A model generated the notes under the pieces. That model saw only the letters and a program-made list of their open reading frames with translations, had not been told where the DNA came from and did not search any database. From Paraburkholderia phytofirmans OLGA172 (lineage in GTDB: Bacteria > Pseudomonadota > Gammaproteobacteria > Burkholderiales > Burkholderiaceae), in contig NZ_CP014578.1 of assembly GCF_001634365.1 (NCBI RefSeq), forward strand, positions 1,674,001 to 1,738,000: a stretch of 64,000 nt of DNA. Direction: 5' to 3'. The stretch's first letter is position 1, and each line of letters opens with the position of its first letter. A program made the translations under genes and the position numbers. Shown here piece after piece: positions 36,703 through 46,512 of this stretch.

Positions 36703-37593
36703 TCGTTTGCGAAAACCTCTTTCTCCTGGCTCCGTAAGCGATAACACTTGATCAGTTCCATTGGCACATACGGGGGCGTTGCATTTTTTGGCGTTCATCG
36801 TCTGCCGCTCATGGCTCGCGGCGGATAGGTAAATCAGGTAGCTGGAAAAGCAGTAATGGTGAGCAAGCACGCGATAACTTGGCAGTCTTTTTTAAGACCT
36901 CTTTGGGAATCCGGGCTAAAAATAGAATCAGCAATCCGATGCGCGTCCTCTACTCAGGGCTTGAACCCAGCCGGTCATTCGGGACAGCGAGCGTACATTT
37001 GAGCGCCTTGTAACGCGGCGAACGACCGCGGAGAATGCCGCGGAGAATGCCGCGGCTTGATCTCCCAATCTTCTACCCAATAGATCATGCCCGACGACTC
37101 CGATCCGTCGCGTTCGCGGCGCCGGAGCCGTCATGTCCGAGATTGAAGACGTAATGCAAGGCATTGGCACGTTCTCCGCGAACTGCGCGTCGTCTGCGTT
37201 GCCGTGGGCACTGTTGCTGGACGACGCGTTGGATCTCTTCAAGCGGGAATGTCAGCCGGCCTGTATGGAGCACTACCGCATGCATGCAATGATCATCGAG
37301 CGGTCCGGCTTCGATTGCACGGAGCTTCAGCAATATGGGCGCTTTTCTCGCTCCGCTGGATCTGACGCTTGTCGTCGCCGACGTCGCTGCCTTCCGCACT
37401 TGTTGCGTTCAGAGCGTTTTGCACAAGAAGTACGGCACGTCCCCGCGAGGAGCTTGTCACACAACGTGTGCGCTCGATCACGCACGACCTTCAATCTTCG
37501 AACGTCGGTCTAGCCCGCCGGCCCGAGGATTGAGAAGATTTTTACCGCGCTCGAACCGGCGAATCCCGGCGGACGCTTAATGAGGGAGGTAGC
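36703..37593. other. Long non-coding or decayed region
   Basis: 890 bases. A 12-bp unit CCGCGGAGAATG occurs twice in tandem plus a half copy near 37026-37055. Open frames of 80-126 codons on either strand (for example 37133-37513) have no recognisable domain and uneven composition. Just before 37594 a frame ending ALEPANPGGRLMREVA runs into the next gene with an ATGA overlap and may be the tail of a truncated phage gene. Confidence 0.4.
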
Positions 37594-37893
37594 ATGAAGC
37601 TTTATCTCGCTGGTCCTATGACTGGGCTTTCCAAACTCAACCTCCGCGCTTTCCATGAGGAGGCCGCACGCCTCCGCGCAATGGGTTACGAGATCGCGAA
37701 TCCGGTCGAGTTCAATGTCGACCGAAATGCAGGCTGGCAAGCATGCATGCGCGTGGACATCCCCGAGCTCGTGAAGTGCGACGGGGTTCGCATGCTGGGC
37801 GACTGGGAAAGCTCGCCTGACGCAACACTTGAGCGACATATCGCCATGAAACTAGGCATGAAAGTCGAATACGCGAGGCAGATGATGGTATGA
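37594..37893 (+). CDS. DUF4406-domain protein (phage type)
   Basis: A 99-residue protein starting MKLYLAGPMTGLSKLN, the DUF4406 hallmark (nucleoside 2-deoxyribosyltransferase-like fold), with DWESSPDATLERHIAMKLGM near the C terminus. Such proteins are common in prophages of Burkholderiales; whether they have transferase activity is not known. GGGAGG precedes the ATG. It overlaps the next gene by 4 bases (ATGA). With no other phage genes around, this is a prophage remnant. Confidence 0.85.
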   Translation: MKLYLAGPMTGLSKLNLRAFHEEAARLRAMGYEIANPVEFNVDRNAGWQACMRVDIPELVKCDGVRMLGDWESSPDATLERHIAMKLGMKVEYARQMMV

Positions 37894-38108
37894 ACTATGA
37901 ATGGATGGCCGGCAACGTGAAACCGGCCTGCCCAGGCGTCTATCCTGTCATAGACGAGCGCGGATCCGATGCCGTGTACTTTGCGTGCTGGACTGGAACC
38001 CGATGGAATATCGCGTGCATGTCACAGCATCGCGCGAGAGTGGCTAACGGCGCATCCAGCTATCAGAGCTGGCAATGGCGCCAATGGGCAACGGAGGTGG
38101 CAGCGTGA
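37890..38108 (+). CDS. Small phage-associated protein, unknown function
   Basis: A 72-residue protein (MNYEWMAGNVKPACPGVYPV..) rich in Trp and Arg, translationally coupled to the DUF4406 gene by an ATGA overlap. The pattern PxxxGVYPV..G......YFACWTGTRWN resembles small phage-encoded proteins that begin with a similar short beta repeat. No function can be given. Confidence 0.65.
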   Translation: MNYEWMAGNVKPACPGVYPVIDERGSDAVYFACWTGTRWNIACMSQHRARVANGASSYQSWQWRQWATEVAA

Positions 38109-38126
38109 CAACACGTTGCGATCCGC

Positions 38127-38181
38127 GCGTGAAACCTGTTACGAAGTTGTGGAAGACCTGGGTCTGCACGACAACTCGCTA
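38127..38181 (+). pseudogene. Citrate synthase scrap
   Basis: RETCYEVVEDLGLHDNSL matches [18 protein letters not shown] of the intact citrate synthase at 18392-19696, and the DNA is also similar. Nothing else of the gene is visible on either side. It lies between phage-type genes and a FUSC gene. Confidence 0.7.
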
Positions 38182-38303
38182 TGCAGGCTGATAGAACAGC
38201 TCCGCCACCGGGGAGGCGCGCTCGCGCATGTTTTCTATCGATTTCGGCTCGACGTGACCAGGTAAGCGGTCTGGTTGTACTACCGATTCCCAGCTGAGAA
38301 AAA

Positions 38304-40499
38304 ATGAAAACTCCGTCCTCTGCTGTGAGGCAGTCTCAACGTGGCGCTGTCAAAAGCGCGCTTGGCGACTGGATGCGTACAGACGGGCTTACACTGATCT
38401 ACATGTTAAAGGTGGTGCTTGCGGCTCTGCTGGCGCTTTGGATCGCTATGCGCCTTCAGTTGCCACAGCCGCGCACGGCCATGACCACTATCTTCGTTTT
38501 GATGCAGCCGCAAAGCGGGATGGTTCTCGCGAAGAGCTTTTATCGCTTCTGCGGAACGCTCGTCGGTCTCGTCGTGATGATTGTGTTCATCGGTTGGTTC
38601 TCGCAGCAACCGGTGCTGTTTCTGACAGCGACAGCACTCTGGGTCGGCATCTGCACCGCTGGCGCCGCGCGTAATCGGCACTTTCGCTCGTACAGCTTTG
38701 TGCTCGCGGGCTACACCGCCGCGCTGGTCGGCATCCCCGCCGTGCAGCATCCCGACGGTGCATTCCTTTCGGCCATCACACGGGCGGCCGAAGTGTCGCT
38801 CGGGATCGTCTGTTCCGGGACGGTCAGCGCGCTGGTTTTTCCTCAACATGCTGGGGAAGCAATTAAAGCGACAATGCAGCGTCGCTTCGGTGCATTCGTT
38901 GACTACGTGTCGAACGCGCTCTCGGGTAAGATGGATCGTTCGCAGATCGAGTCGGCAACGTCGAGCTTCATCGCAGATATTGTTGGGTTTGAGGCAATAC
39001 GCAGCGTAGCGGTGTTCGAACATCCAGACACGCGCATGCGAAGCGGCCGTTTCGCGCGGCTCAACACCGAATTCATGAGTGCGTCGACGCGTTTTCACGC
39101 CTTGCATCAACTTATGAACCGCTTGCACGAGCAAAATGCGCTGGCGACAATCCACGCGCTGCAACCTTACTTCTACGAAGTCGCGCCGCTGCTGAAAAAG
39201 TCGGGCGAGCCTGTTCTGAATGCCCGCGATGCCACGCAGGCTGCCGCTCAGCTCGATAATTTCAAGACTGCCCTGCCCAAACGAATCCGTGCGACGCGCG
39301 CGGAATTCAAGGCAAAGTCAGAGACTTCTCTCCTTGAATTCGACACTGCGGCGGAACTCCTGTATCGATTTGTCGACGATCTCCATTCGTACACGCAAAC
39401 CTACGCGTCGCTTGCCGTGCCATCGCACGAGCGCGAGCGATGGGTGGCGCAGTACATCCCCAAAACGAACCTGATCGCGGCCGCGGTAGCGGGCCTGCGT
39501 GCGGTTGCGGTAATACTTGTTCTCAGCGACTTTTGGATCTCAACCGCGTGGCCGAGCGGCGGCACATTGGTGCTTGCCGCGGCGACGGTTTGCGGACTGG
39601 CATCCTCGTCGCCGCGGCCAACCCGGATGGCGTTTCAAATGGCAGGAGGTACCGCGCTCGCATCGGTCGCTGGATTGATCGTGATGTTCTGGTTATATCC
39701 CCGGATCGACGGCTTCCCACTGTTGTGCGCCACGCTGACTCCGTTTCTACTGCTCGGAACGTACCTCACCACGCGGCGCAGCTTGGTCGGCTACGGCCTC
39801 GGTTACTGCATTTTCTTCTGTTTCCTCGCTGGCCCGGATAACCTCATTCATTATGATCCGACCGCCTTGATCAACGACGCAATTGCGCTTGTCTGTTCGA
39901 TGCTGGTAGTGTCGATCGCATTTGCCGTCATTCTCCCAACCGACGCGCCGTGGCTGCGTCGCCTATTACTCGGTGAATTGCGCCGACAAGTCGTGATGGC
40001 CTGCCACGGGCGCTTGACGCGTCTCGCCGTGCGCTTCGAGAGCGGCGCGCGCGATATGCTGTCGCAAATCCACGCGCTGGCGGGCGATCAGGTCAACCTG
40101 AAGCGTGACGCGCTGCGGTGGCTGTTCGTTGTACTCGAAGTTGGCCACGCGGTGGTCGATCTTCGCACCGAACTGAGCCAACTGGCGGCTGATCCACGCT
40201 ATGTGGCTTGCACCGCATGGCGGCACTCGACGGCCACTATGCTCGACGTGGTCGGGCGGCTTTTTGATAAGCCTAACTACAAGCGTTTTGACGCTGCGCT
40301 GTCTGCCACCGATCACGCGATCGCCGGTGTCCAAGCGTTGCTCGACGCGGTACGTGCCTCTCGCGAAGAGCACCGTCGGCTGCGACGCGTTCTCAGTAAT
40401 CTGCATTTCATTCGTACCGCGCTGCTCGACCCGCAATCGCCGTTCGAGTCGTTCGTCGGTGCTCGAGGTGCGCCGGAAGAAACCCACCACGCCACGTGA
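38304..40499 (+). CDS. FUSC-family inner-membrane exporter (AaeB-like), orphan
   Basis: A 731-residue FUSC protein with two transmembrane blocks (about residues 30-190 and 390-550) and intervening cytoplasmic helices. Seen: MRLQLPQPRTAMTTIFVLMQPQSGMVLAKSFYRFCGTLVG, typical of the AaeB N terminus, and TYASLAVPSHERERWVAQY before the second block. It has no DUF1656, fusion-protein or outer-membrane-factor gene next to it, so it would need to share partners, perhaps those of the locus at 28480-31429 whose own FUSC is lost. Complete and without visible damage. Likely exports aromatic acids; unproven. Confidence 0.9.
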   Translation: MKTPSSAVRQSQRGAVKSALGDWMRTDGLTLIYMLKVVLAALLALWIAMRLQLPQPRTAMTTIFVLMQPQSGMVLAKSFYRFCGTLVGLVVMIVFIGWFSQQPVLFLTATALWVGICTAGAARNRHFRSYSFVLAGYTAALVGIPAVQHPDGAFLSAITRAAEVSLGIVCSGTVSALVFPQHAGEAIKATMQRRFGAFVDYVSNALSGKMDRSQIESATSSFIADIVGFEAIRSVAVFEHPDTRMRSGRFARLNTEFMSASTRFHALHQLMNRLHEQNALATIHALQPYFYEVAPLLKKSGEPVLNARDATQAAAQLDNFKTALPKRIRATRAEFKAKSETSLLEFDTAAELLYRFVDDLHSYTQTYASLAVPSHERERWVAQYIPKTNLIAAAVAGLRAVAVILVLSDFWISTAWPSGGTLVLAAATVCGLASSSPRPTRMAFQMAGGTALASVAGLIVMFWLYPRIDGFPLLCATLTPFLLLGTYLTTRRSLVGYGLGYCIFFCFLAGPDNLIHYDPTALINDAIALVCSMLVVSIAFAVILPTDAPWLRRLLLGELRRQVVMACHGRLTRLAVRFESGARDMLSQIHALAGDQVNLKRDALRWLFVVLEVGHAVVDLRTELSQLAADPRYVACTAWRHSTATMLDVVGRLFDKPNYKRFDAALSATDHAIAGVQALLDAVRASREEHRRLRRVLSNLHFIRTALLDPQSPFESFVGARGAPEETHHAT

Positions 40500-40838
40500 C
40501 GTTGTGTCCCTCGCACTAGAAGCAGTGCTCTCATGTTTTATGGCGCACGTCAATCTACACGACAAAGCTTCCACCATTCTCACAGATGACCACATCCACG
40601 CTGCGTCCGAAAACACGCACGAAATTCCGAAATTCGCAATTCCGCGACCGACAGGAAGATGGAGCCTGTGTAAAGTCAAATGTATTCGTTTCAATCGCGA
40701 TAGCGCACAGGCGACTGTGGCCGCGGTATTCCGACCGCAGGCAACGCAAATATGTTTCGGCGATCGGTCAACCGCCTACGCTCGCCTGATCCGTCGAAGG
40801 GCGCACTCCGGATCGACCAAACCTTATGGAGATGAGAG
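40500..40838. other. Intergenic region, nothing recognised
   Basis: 340 bases between the FUSC gene and a hypothetical gene. No recognisable product or clear regulatory structure. Confidence 0.4.
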
Positions 40839-41354
40839 ATGTGTGGAGCCGCAGAGCGTTATTCAGGGCAGCTTGTCGAGGCCGTCGTGGATCGGTTGCG
40901 CATGCATCGACGCGATGAGATACGCCGGCGTGCTCTTTGCGCACGTGCGTTAAATCGCCTCGCTGCACAATTGACATCGTGTGGAACGGAAGTTGTTGAT
41001 GCCTTCGGGAAAGAGTTTTCTGCAAGCGGTGTGCCGAGTCGCGCCGCATTCGCACTGACAGCTACCGATGACGCCGTGCTGCGCGTGATAGCAGTGCATT
41101 ATGGACCGACACTTTTCGCAAACCCCGCGCTGTCATTCGTGGTACGAATATTAAGCCCCAGTCCGACGATATTTGTCCGCAGGACAATGTGGTGCGACTC
41201 ACCCTCTGACGAGGCGGCCGCGCGCGTACTCAACGAGGCTATGCCCGACCTGGAGCGCTTGGCGGAGAAACATGCCGATGTGTTCATGGTAGACGCGCGC
41301 GTGGCTCTTGCCAGCGCCAATTTTAACGGAGTAGGCCAAAAGACCAGCCATTAA
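40839..41354 (+). CDS. Hypothetical protein
   Basis: A 171-codon open frame with GGAGATGAGAG upstream of the ATG. The first half is Arg/Ala-rich and helical (VEAVVDRLRMHRRDEIRRRALCARALNRLAAQL); the second half is mixed with a hydrophobic stretch NPALSFVVRIL. No known domain, signal peptide or clear membrane segment was recognised. It may be a real lineage-specific gene or a chance frame in high-GC DNA; the ribosome site favours the former slightly. Confidence 0.4.
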   Translation: MCGAAERYSGQLVEAVVDRLRMHRRDEIRRRALCARALNRLAAQLTSCGTEVVDAFGKEFSASGVPSRAAFALTATDDAVLRVIAVHYGPTLFANPALSFVVRILSPSPTIFVRRTMWCDSPSDEAAARVLNEAMPDLERLAEKHADVFMVDARVALASANFNGVGQKTSH

Positions 41355-41494
41355 GTGCACGTTTTTGCAATTCTATCCGAGCCAATGTGGCCACGCTCAG
41401 AAAGGATGCGCCCTATCGATACAAGAAGTTGCCTGAGCGTGGTCACCCTGAATGGATGAATTTTTCGAATTGAAATCAAAGTGCGAGGCTCTTC

Positions 41495-41923
41495 ATGAAG
41501 TTAGATTTTTTCACAAATTTCCTACGGAATCTTTCAATATGGATCTTCCAAGCAGACGCAATGAGGTCCGCCGGTCTAATTGCGTCGATTGCTGCGTGTG
41601 CGGCCATGACCGGCGTACCATTGGCCTACGGTCAGACGACCAACGCTGTGGCTACAGATACAGCATCGGCCGTCACTACGCCAAGCAAAAAGGAAATTCG
41701 ATCGCAAAACCGAGCCCTCGCGAAAAATGTGAGAAAGGCCTTAACTAAGGTCAAGGGGCTCGATTCATCTGGCATTTCGATATTGGCGAAAGGTGGCGTC
41801 GTTACGTTGGCCGGCTCCACTCAAGACGAGAAGGATATCGGGTTGGCGGAAGACGCGGCGAAAGGCGTAACTGGCGTTACATCGGTACAGAATCGCCTGA
41901 CGGTACACGAAGTCGGTCATTAA
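41495..41923 (+). CDS. BON-domain periplasmic protein
   Basis: A 142-codon frame. The C-terminal 75 residues form one BON domain (NVRKALTKVKGLDSSGISILAKGGVVTLAGSTQDEKDIGLAEDAAKGVTGVTSVQNRLTV), a fold that binds phospholipid or outer-membrane surfaces in OsmY-like proteins. Start at 41495 has GAGG at good spacing; an internal ATG at 41561 would give a cleaner Sec signal peptide (MRSAGLIASIAACAAM..AYGQ). Either way export to the periplasm is expected. Likely envelope stress role by family; not shown. Confidence 0.85.
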   Translation: MKLDFFTNFLRNLSIWIFQADAMRSAGLIASIAACAAMTGVPLAYGQTTNAVATDTASAVTTPSKKEIRSQNRALAKNVRKALTKVKGLDSSGISILAKGGVVTLAGSTQDEKDIGLAEDAAKGVTGVTSVQNRLTVHEVGH

Positions 41924-42064
41924 ACAGCGGAGGTGCGGCATTCCGCCAACTCCTTCGCTAAACAGAATGCTGTCCGAGACCGAGGCGATCCAAACGTCGA
42001 ATTCGAATTGATCGCTTTCTCACCCCTTCGACGCCCACCTTTTTGAACATCCGAGAGATCTCCC

Positions 42065-42613
42065 ATGGCACGTAATATCGAAATTAGGGCCCGTACCGAT
42101 AGTTTCGAGGAGTTGATGCACCGCGCCGCAGTGCTCGCCTTGGACACGCCGCGTTCCTATCGCCAACAGGACTTTTTCTATGACGTTCCAAACGGCCGGT
42201 TGATGTTGCGCGAGTTCGACGACGGCACACCGGCTGAACTCGCTTTCTATCAATCAGGTGACCGCGACGGCTCCACAGTCACGTACTTTTCGCGTAGTCC
42301 GGTGACAAACGCCGAGGCGATGCACACGCTACTCGCGCAAGCACTAACTACGCGCGGTATAGTTAGCAAGGAGCGACACGTGTTCCAGGTAGGCCAAATG
42401 AACCTTAACCTGGATCGCGTTGATGATTTAGGCGACTTTGTCGAACTTGAGGTGCCGCTCACCCAGGACGACGTCGAAGCCATTGGCGAAGCGGATGCGC
42501 GCGCGGTGTTTGAGAAACTGGGTGTCGTGCATGCTGATCTCGTGTCAGTGCCTTACGTCGATCTGCTCAATGCTCCTCGCTCGAACGATCGGCCATCGGT
42601 TAAAAACGCATGA
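42065..42613 (+). CDS. CYTH-domain protein
   Basis: A 182-residue CYTH (CyaB/thiamine-triphosphatase) fold protein. It opens with NIEIRAR, the position of the usual ExExK motif, with EIRAR in the form seen in bacterial CYTH subgroups. Later come RQQDFFYDVPNGRLMLREF, ERHVFQVGQMNLNLDRVDDLGDFVELEV and the C-terminal DLLN. The fold binds triphosphate groups with divalent metal. Could act as a triphosphatase or class IV cyclase; not decidable here. AUG context is modest. Confidence 0.85.
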   Translation: MARNIEIRARTDSFEELMHRAAVLALDTPRSYRQQDFFYDVPNGRLMLREFDDGTPAELAFYQSGDRDGSTVTYFSRSPVTNAEAMHTLLAQALTTRGIVSKERHVFQVGQMNLNLDRVDDLGDFVELEVPLTQDDVEAIGEADARAVFEKLGVVHADLVSVPYVDLLNAPRSNDRPSVKNA

Positions 42614-42827
42614 TATGCAATGCGGCGCCTTTACGCGCCCACTGACTATTCTCCATGTTCTCTCAACCGAATCTCGCGAGGCGGGTTGCGCGATACCCAC
42701 GACTTTCCTCTTTTAACTCGCCGGCGTTGGCCTTTCATCGACCTCCAGCGCCACCTCATCAGGTAGACTCGGTGCGCAATTCATTGACCCGGCGTCTTCA
42801 AACGACCTCTATCCACTAGGTTTCATC

Positions 42828-44339
42828 ATGAACACACGAGTTGTAGCCGCCGGTCTACGCAAACGCATCTGTTCCGCCGATGATGCCGCCGCCTTGATTG
42901 CTCCTGGCATGACCGTTGCAATGAGTGGCTTCACTGGCGCAGGCTATCCTAAGACAGTGCCTCCTGCACTAGCCTCGCGGATCGATGACGCGCATGCTCG
43001 CGGTCTGGATTTCCGAATTAATGTCCTGACCGGTGCATCGACCGCTCCAGAGCTCGATGGCGCCTTGGCGAGAGCTAATGGCATCACGATGCGCCTTCCC
43101 TATCAGTCGGATCCTACGCTGCGAGACAAGATCAACGATGGTGAGATGGATTATCTGGACATCCATCTGAGCCATGTAGCCCAGAATTCCTGGTCTGGGA
43201 TTTTTGGAGAAATTGATATTGCCTTGGTGGAGGTGTGCGCAATACGCGATGACGGCAAGCTGATTCCTTCATCGTCCGTCGGCAACAACAAGACGTGGCT
43301 TGAACGTGCGAAGGGCGTGATCCTCGAAGTGAATCGGCGACAGCCGCTGGAACTTGAGGGCATGCACGACATCTACTATGGAACCGCGTTGCCGCCCCAC
43401 CGCGTACCGATTCCATTGCTTAGGAGCGGAGATCGCATCGGTGAGCGCTATCTTCACTGCCCAGCCGACAAGATTCTCGCGATCGTCGAAACCGATGCTT
43501 CGGATCGGAACAATGAATTCACGCCGCCCGACGCGACGTCACGGCAGATCGCCGGAAATCTCATAGAGTTCTTGCGTCACGAAGTTGCAATGGGTCGCCT
43601 GCCCAAGACGCTGCTGCCATTGCAGTCGGGTGTGGGAAACATTACAAACGCAGTGCTCTCCGAATTGGGGGCGGTCGGATTTGCGGGGCTGACCGCCTAT
43701 ACAGAGGTCATTCAGGATGGAATGCTAGATATGCTCCAAAACGGAACGTTAACTGTAGCGTCGGCGACCGCATTATCCTTGAGCCCGTCAGCTTTCGTTC
43801 GCTTTGCGGAGCACATTGGTCAATTCCATGAGCGCATTGTATTGCGGCCCCAGGAAATCAGTAACCACCCTGAACTTGTGCGGCGACTCGGCTGCATCGC
43901 GATGAACGGCATGATGGAATCGGACATCTACGGCAACGTAAATTCGACGCATGTGATGGGAAGTCGCATACAGAATGGAATCGGTGGCTCAGGCGATTTC
44001 GCACGCAATGGCTACTTGTCGTGCTTCATGTCTGCCAGCACTGCAAAGAACGGAAGTATCTCGTGCATCGTGCCTATGGTAAGCCACGTCGATCATACTG
44101 AACACGACGTCGCGGTTCTGGTGACCGAACGCGGACTTGCCGACCTGCGCGGACTCTCTCCGAAGCAACGCGCTCAGCAAATCATCGCTCGATGCGCGGA
44201 TCCCGCATATCAGCCGATGTTGCAAGATTATTTCGATCGCGCCTGCCACCAAAGCTTCGGCAAACACACCCCACATCTTTTGAAAGAAGCATTGTCGTGG
44301 CACGAACGATACATCGAGACCGGTTCGATGCGAAGTTAA
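42828..44339 (+). CDS. Acetyl-CoA hydrolase/transferase (succinate CoA-transferase type)
   Basis: A 503-residue class I CoA-transferase of the Cat1/AarC/ScpC group, which moves CoA between succinyl-CoA and acetate or propionate. Seen: MSGFTGAGYPKTVPPALA at the N terminus, LPLQSGVGNITNAV, and the catalytic glutamate region GLTAYTEVIQDGMLDML (Glu293). It also has GIGGSGDFARNGYLS and VSHVDHTEHDVAVLVTERGLADLRG, characteristic of this subgroup. Single gene with its own leader. Divergent direction from no neighbour; a LysR gene follows convergently and may regulate something else. Confidence 0.92.
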   Translation: MNTRVVAAGLRKRICSADDAAALIAPGMTVAMSGFTGAGYPKTVPPALASRIDDAHARGLDFRINVLTGASTAPELDGALARANGITMRLPYQSDPTLRDKINDGEMDYLDIHLSHVAQNSWSGIFGEIDIALVEVCAIRDDGKLIPSSSVGNNKTWLERAKGVILEVNRRQPLELEGMHDIYYGTALPPHRVPIPLLRSGDRIGERYLHCPADKILAIVETDASDRNNEFTPPDATSRQIAGNLIEFLRHEVAMGRLPKTLLPLQSGVGNITNAVLSELGAVGFAGLTAYTEVIQDGMLDMLQNGTLTVASATALSLSPSAFVRFAEHIGQFHERIVLRPQEISNHPELVRRLGCIAMNGMMESDIYGNVNSTHVMGSRIQNGIGGSGDFARNGYLSCFMSASTAKNGSISCIVPMVSHVDHTEHDVAVLVTERGLADLRGLSPKQRAQQIIARCADPAYQPMLQDYFDRACHQSFGKHTPHLLKEALSWHERYIETGSMRS

Positions 44340-44463
44340 AATCTTTTCCGGTCAGTTTTCCAGATCTCCCGGCTGCGTTCCATGCCAAATCTGCTAACCA
44401 TGCGGGAGGTTCTCGGCCTGTGGGAACGCAGGTCAAGGCGGATTTCCAAAGCGAAGTGCGACT

Positions 44464-45405
44464 TCACAGATGTGGCCCTGCCAGTTCCGCCAGCAAAGCC
44501 TGGTCGCGCTCGATTACGCCCGGAAGATGCGAGCGCAGGAACTCGACCCATGTTTTTATTTTAGCATCTACGAATCTACGTGACGGGTAGATAGCGTAAA
44601 TATTCGTCCTCTGTAGTGTATGACTTGGCAGAACGCGCACCAGCGTGCCATCTCGCAACCCATCCACTGCCGCATAAGCGGGAAGGATCCCGATTCCCAT
44701 ACCTTCTCGGATCGCAACAATCAGTGATTCGGCGATGTTGACCTGTACCTGCCCATTCACACGCATCAACTCGCTTCCTGCAGGACCCTCCAGAAGCCAC
44801 TCGTTAATCGGAAACGCAGGGGTGTTTAGAGTAAGGCACTCATACCGCGCCAGATCGCATGGCTGATTTGGGGCGCCGTGAGCGCTGACGTATGCCGGTG
44901 AGGCGCAAAGAACGCTGAACGTCGATCCGAGCAGATGCGAAACCAACTCTGAGTCGGGAAGCGACGAGGCCGCAACGACCGCGACGTCACTATTGCCTTC
45001 GAACAAGTCAGGCATGCGCTGCGACAACGTTAGCTCGACGGTGACCTGAGGATACAGGGCGCGATACTTCGCAATCGCTGGTAGCACATAGTGCTGGCCG
45101 ATGCTCGCAAAGCTGTGCATCTTTAGCGCGCCCACAGGCCGCTCTTGTGCGCCACTCGCTTCTTCCGCCGCGGCATCGACTTCAGCCAGAATATAACGAC
45201 AGCGCTCCAGGTACCGTTCGCCGGCGGTCGTGAGTGACAATCGTCTGGTCGAGCGATTCAAAAGACGAGTTCGAAGGTAAGCTTCGAGATCGGACACTGC
45301 GCGAGACATCGCACCGGTCGTAGAATTAAATGATTCAGACGCCGCGGTGAAGCTGCCAGCTTCGACGACACGCACGAACACTCTCATATTTAGTAGCGTA
45401 TCCAT
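44464..45405 (-). CDS. LysR-family transcriptional regulator
   Basis: A 313-residue LysR regulator, start at MDTLLNMRVFVRVV (the open frame extends further without a good site). HTH: AGSFTAASESFNSTTGAMSRAVSDLEAYLRTRLLNRSTRRLSLT. The effector domain includes MHSFASIGQHYVLPAIAKYRALYPQVTVEL and ends RRFVDAKIKTWVEFLRSHLP. CrgA-like subgroup. It appears to be the intact relative from which three relics in the window (9128-9350, 31588-31790, 34215-34310) can be recognised. Target genes unknown. Confidence 0.92.
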   Translation of the reverse strand: MDTLLNMRVFVRVVEAGSFTAASESFNSTTGAMSRAVSDLEAYLRTRLLNRSTRRLSLTTAGERYLERCRYILAEVDAAAEEASGAQERPVGALKMHSFASIGQHYVLPAIAKYRALYPQVTVELTLSQRMPDLFEGNSDVAVVAASSLPDSELVSHLLGSTFSVLCASPAYVSAHGAPNQPCDLARYECLTLNTPAFPINEWLLEGPAGSELMRVNGQVQVNIAESLIVAIREGMGIGILPAYAAVDGLRDGTLVRVLPSHTLQRTNIYAIYPSRRFVDAKIKTWVEFLRSHLPGVIERDQALLAELAGPHL

Positions 45406-46512
45406 AGAGCATTCCTGTTCCGTAAACATTCCTTTTTTCTGGTTTCTTTCTTGCACTATTGCTGCGTGCCACGGAGATCAGGCTTCCCTCCAAAAAATAA
45501 AAATATCCGCGAGCGAGCTTATAAAATGGGCGTCGCTCCATGTCGCGGACAGGCTGCTTCATCTGAGGGGTAAACAGTTTGAGCTACGAGCGCCGATGTC
45601 GATCAGAGAGAGTCATGATTCGCACGCGAACTCAGGGCCTACCCCGACGCCTCCCTTGTGACTGCGCGAAGGCCACGTGGCCTGACCGCAGCCCGGCGAC
45701 GAGGGGCCGACGTCATTTCCCTATCGGTAGCTCCACGGGTGAATCAATCTAAGGTCGTCTTCTGCGACAAACCGGACCGTGTTGAACACACGAACCATGG
45801 CAGCCAGAATAGCTCGATACCAAGTGCGAGAAGTCGTCCATATTTCATCGTGTGCCACGGCATCGCATTGACAATAGAGGGGATACGGCCGAAAGTGCCA
45901 CGGGTTCCCTCCCTGTATGTCCAATCCGCCCTGTATGGATATATGTAGCAGGTGATTTCGGTTCGAACTATCGAATCCGTGCGAAACTTCTTAATCCTTG
46001 CGGATGATTTTCTCTGGCTCAGATGGAAGAGAGACAACTTGGCCGAACGGCCCAGTTACTTGCCAAGGCGCGGCGTCAAATTTTTTGACTGTACTTCAGT
46101 TTAAATGCCACCCGGTTGAGATATCGTTTGGCGTCGAGTGACGCGCCTCGACGCCTAGCCATAGGACGGCTTGCGTATGAGAAAGTTGATGACCGTTCTT
46201 ATACGAAAGCGTGCGTCTGCGTTCGGCTAGGCTCATCCGCGCATCTCCCGCACTAGGCCCGTCGTGAGGCGACGGCGCCTTCAAACGCATCTCGGTATCC
46301 TGGTCGGGCCGGCCGAAACAATTCAACCAACTATTGGAACGCTCTCTGAGGCGGATAGTACGGCGTCCACTCACATCCTTAAGCAAAGCTTGTCAAATTC
46401 AGCACTATTCGGGCAGTCTGAATTTGCCCGTTGGAGCAGTATTACGCTGTGGCGAAGCGGTTCCTATTCCAATGTGCTAGCCGGAGAGCCATACGCCGGC
46501 AAGGAGCGAAAC
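45406..46512. other. Long intergenic region upstream of the sigma factor gene
   Basis: About 1.1 kb with no recognised gene. An inverted repeat GGCGTCGAG / CTCGACGCC with an 8-base loop lies at 46130-46155. The sigma-factor frame stays open back to 46264, but the added residues are not conserved sigma sequence, so this is taken as leader. Other frames of about 95 codons show no domain. Confidence 0.45.

Noticed and set aside
37026..37055. Short tandem repeat as a possible CRISPR or iteron array
   Set aside because: Only two and a half copies of a 12-bp unit with no spacers; too small for either.
37133..37513. A 126-codon plus-strand frame before the phage-type genes
   Set aside because: No domain, Arg-rich second half and no good start; kept only as part of a decayed region.
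46264..46512. Upstream extension of the sigma factor frame
   Set aside because: The added residues are not sigma-like, whereas AAGGAG sits directly before ATG 46513.
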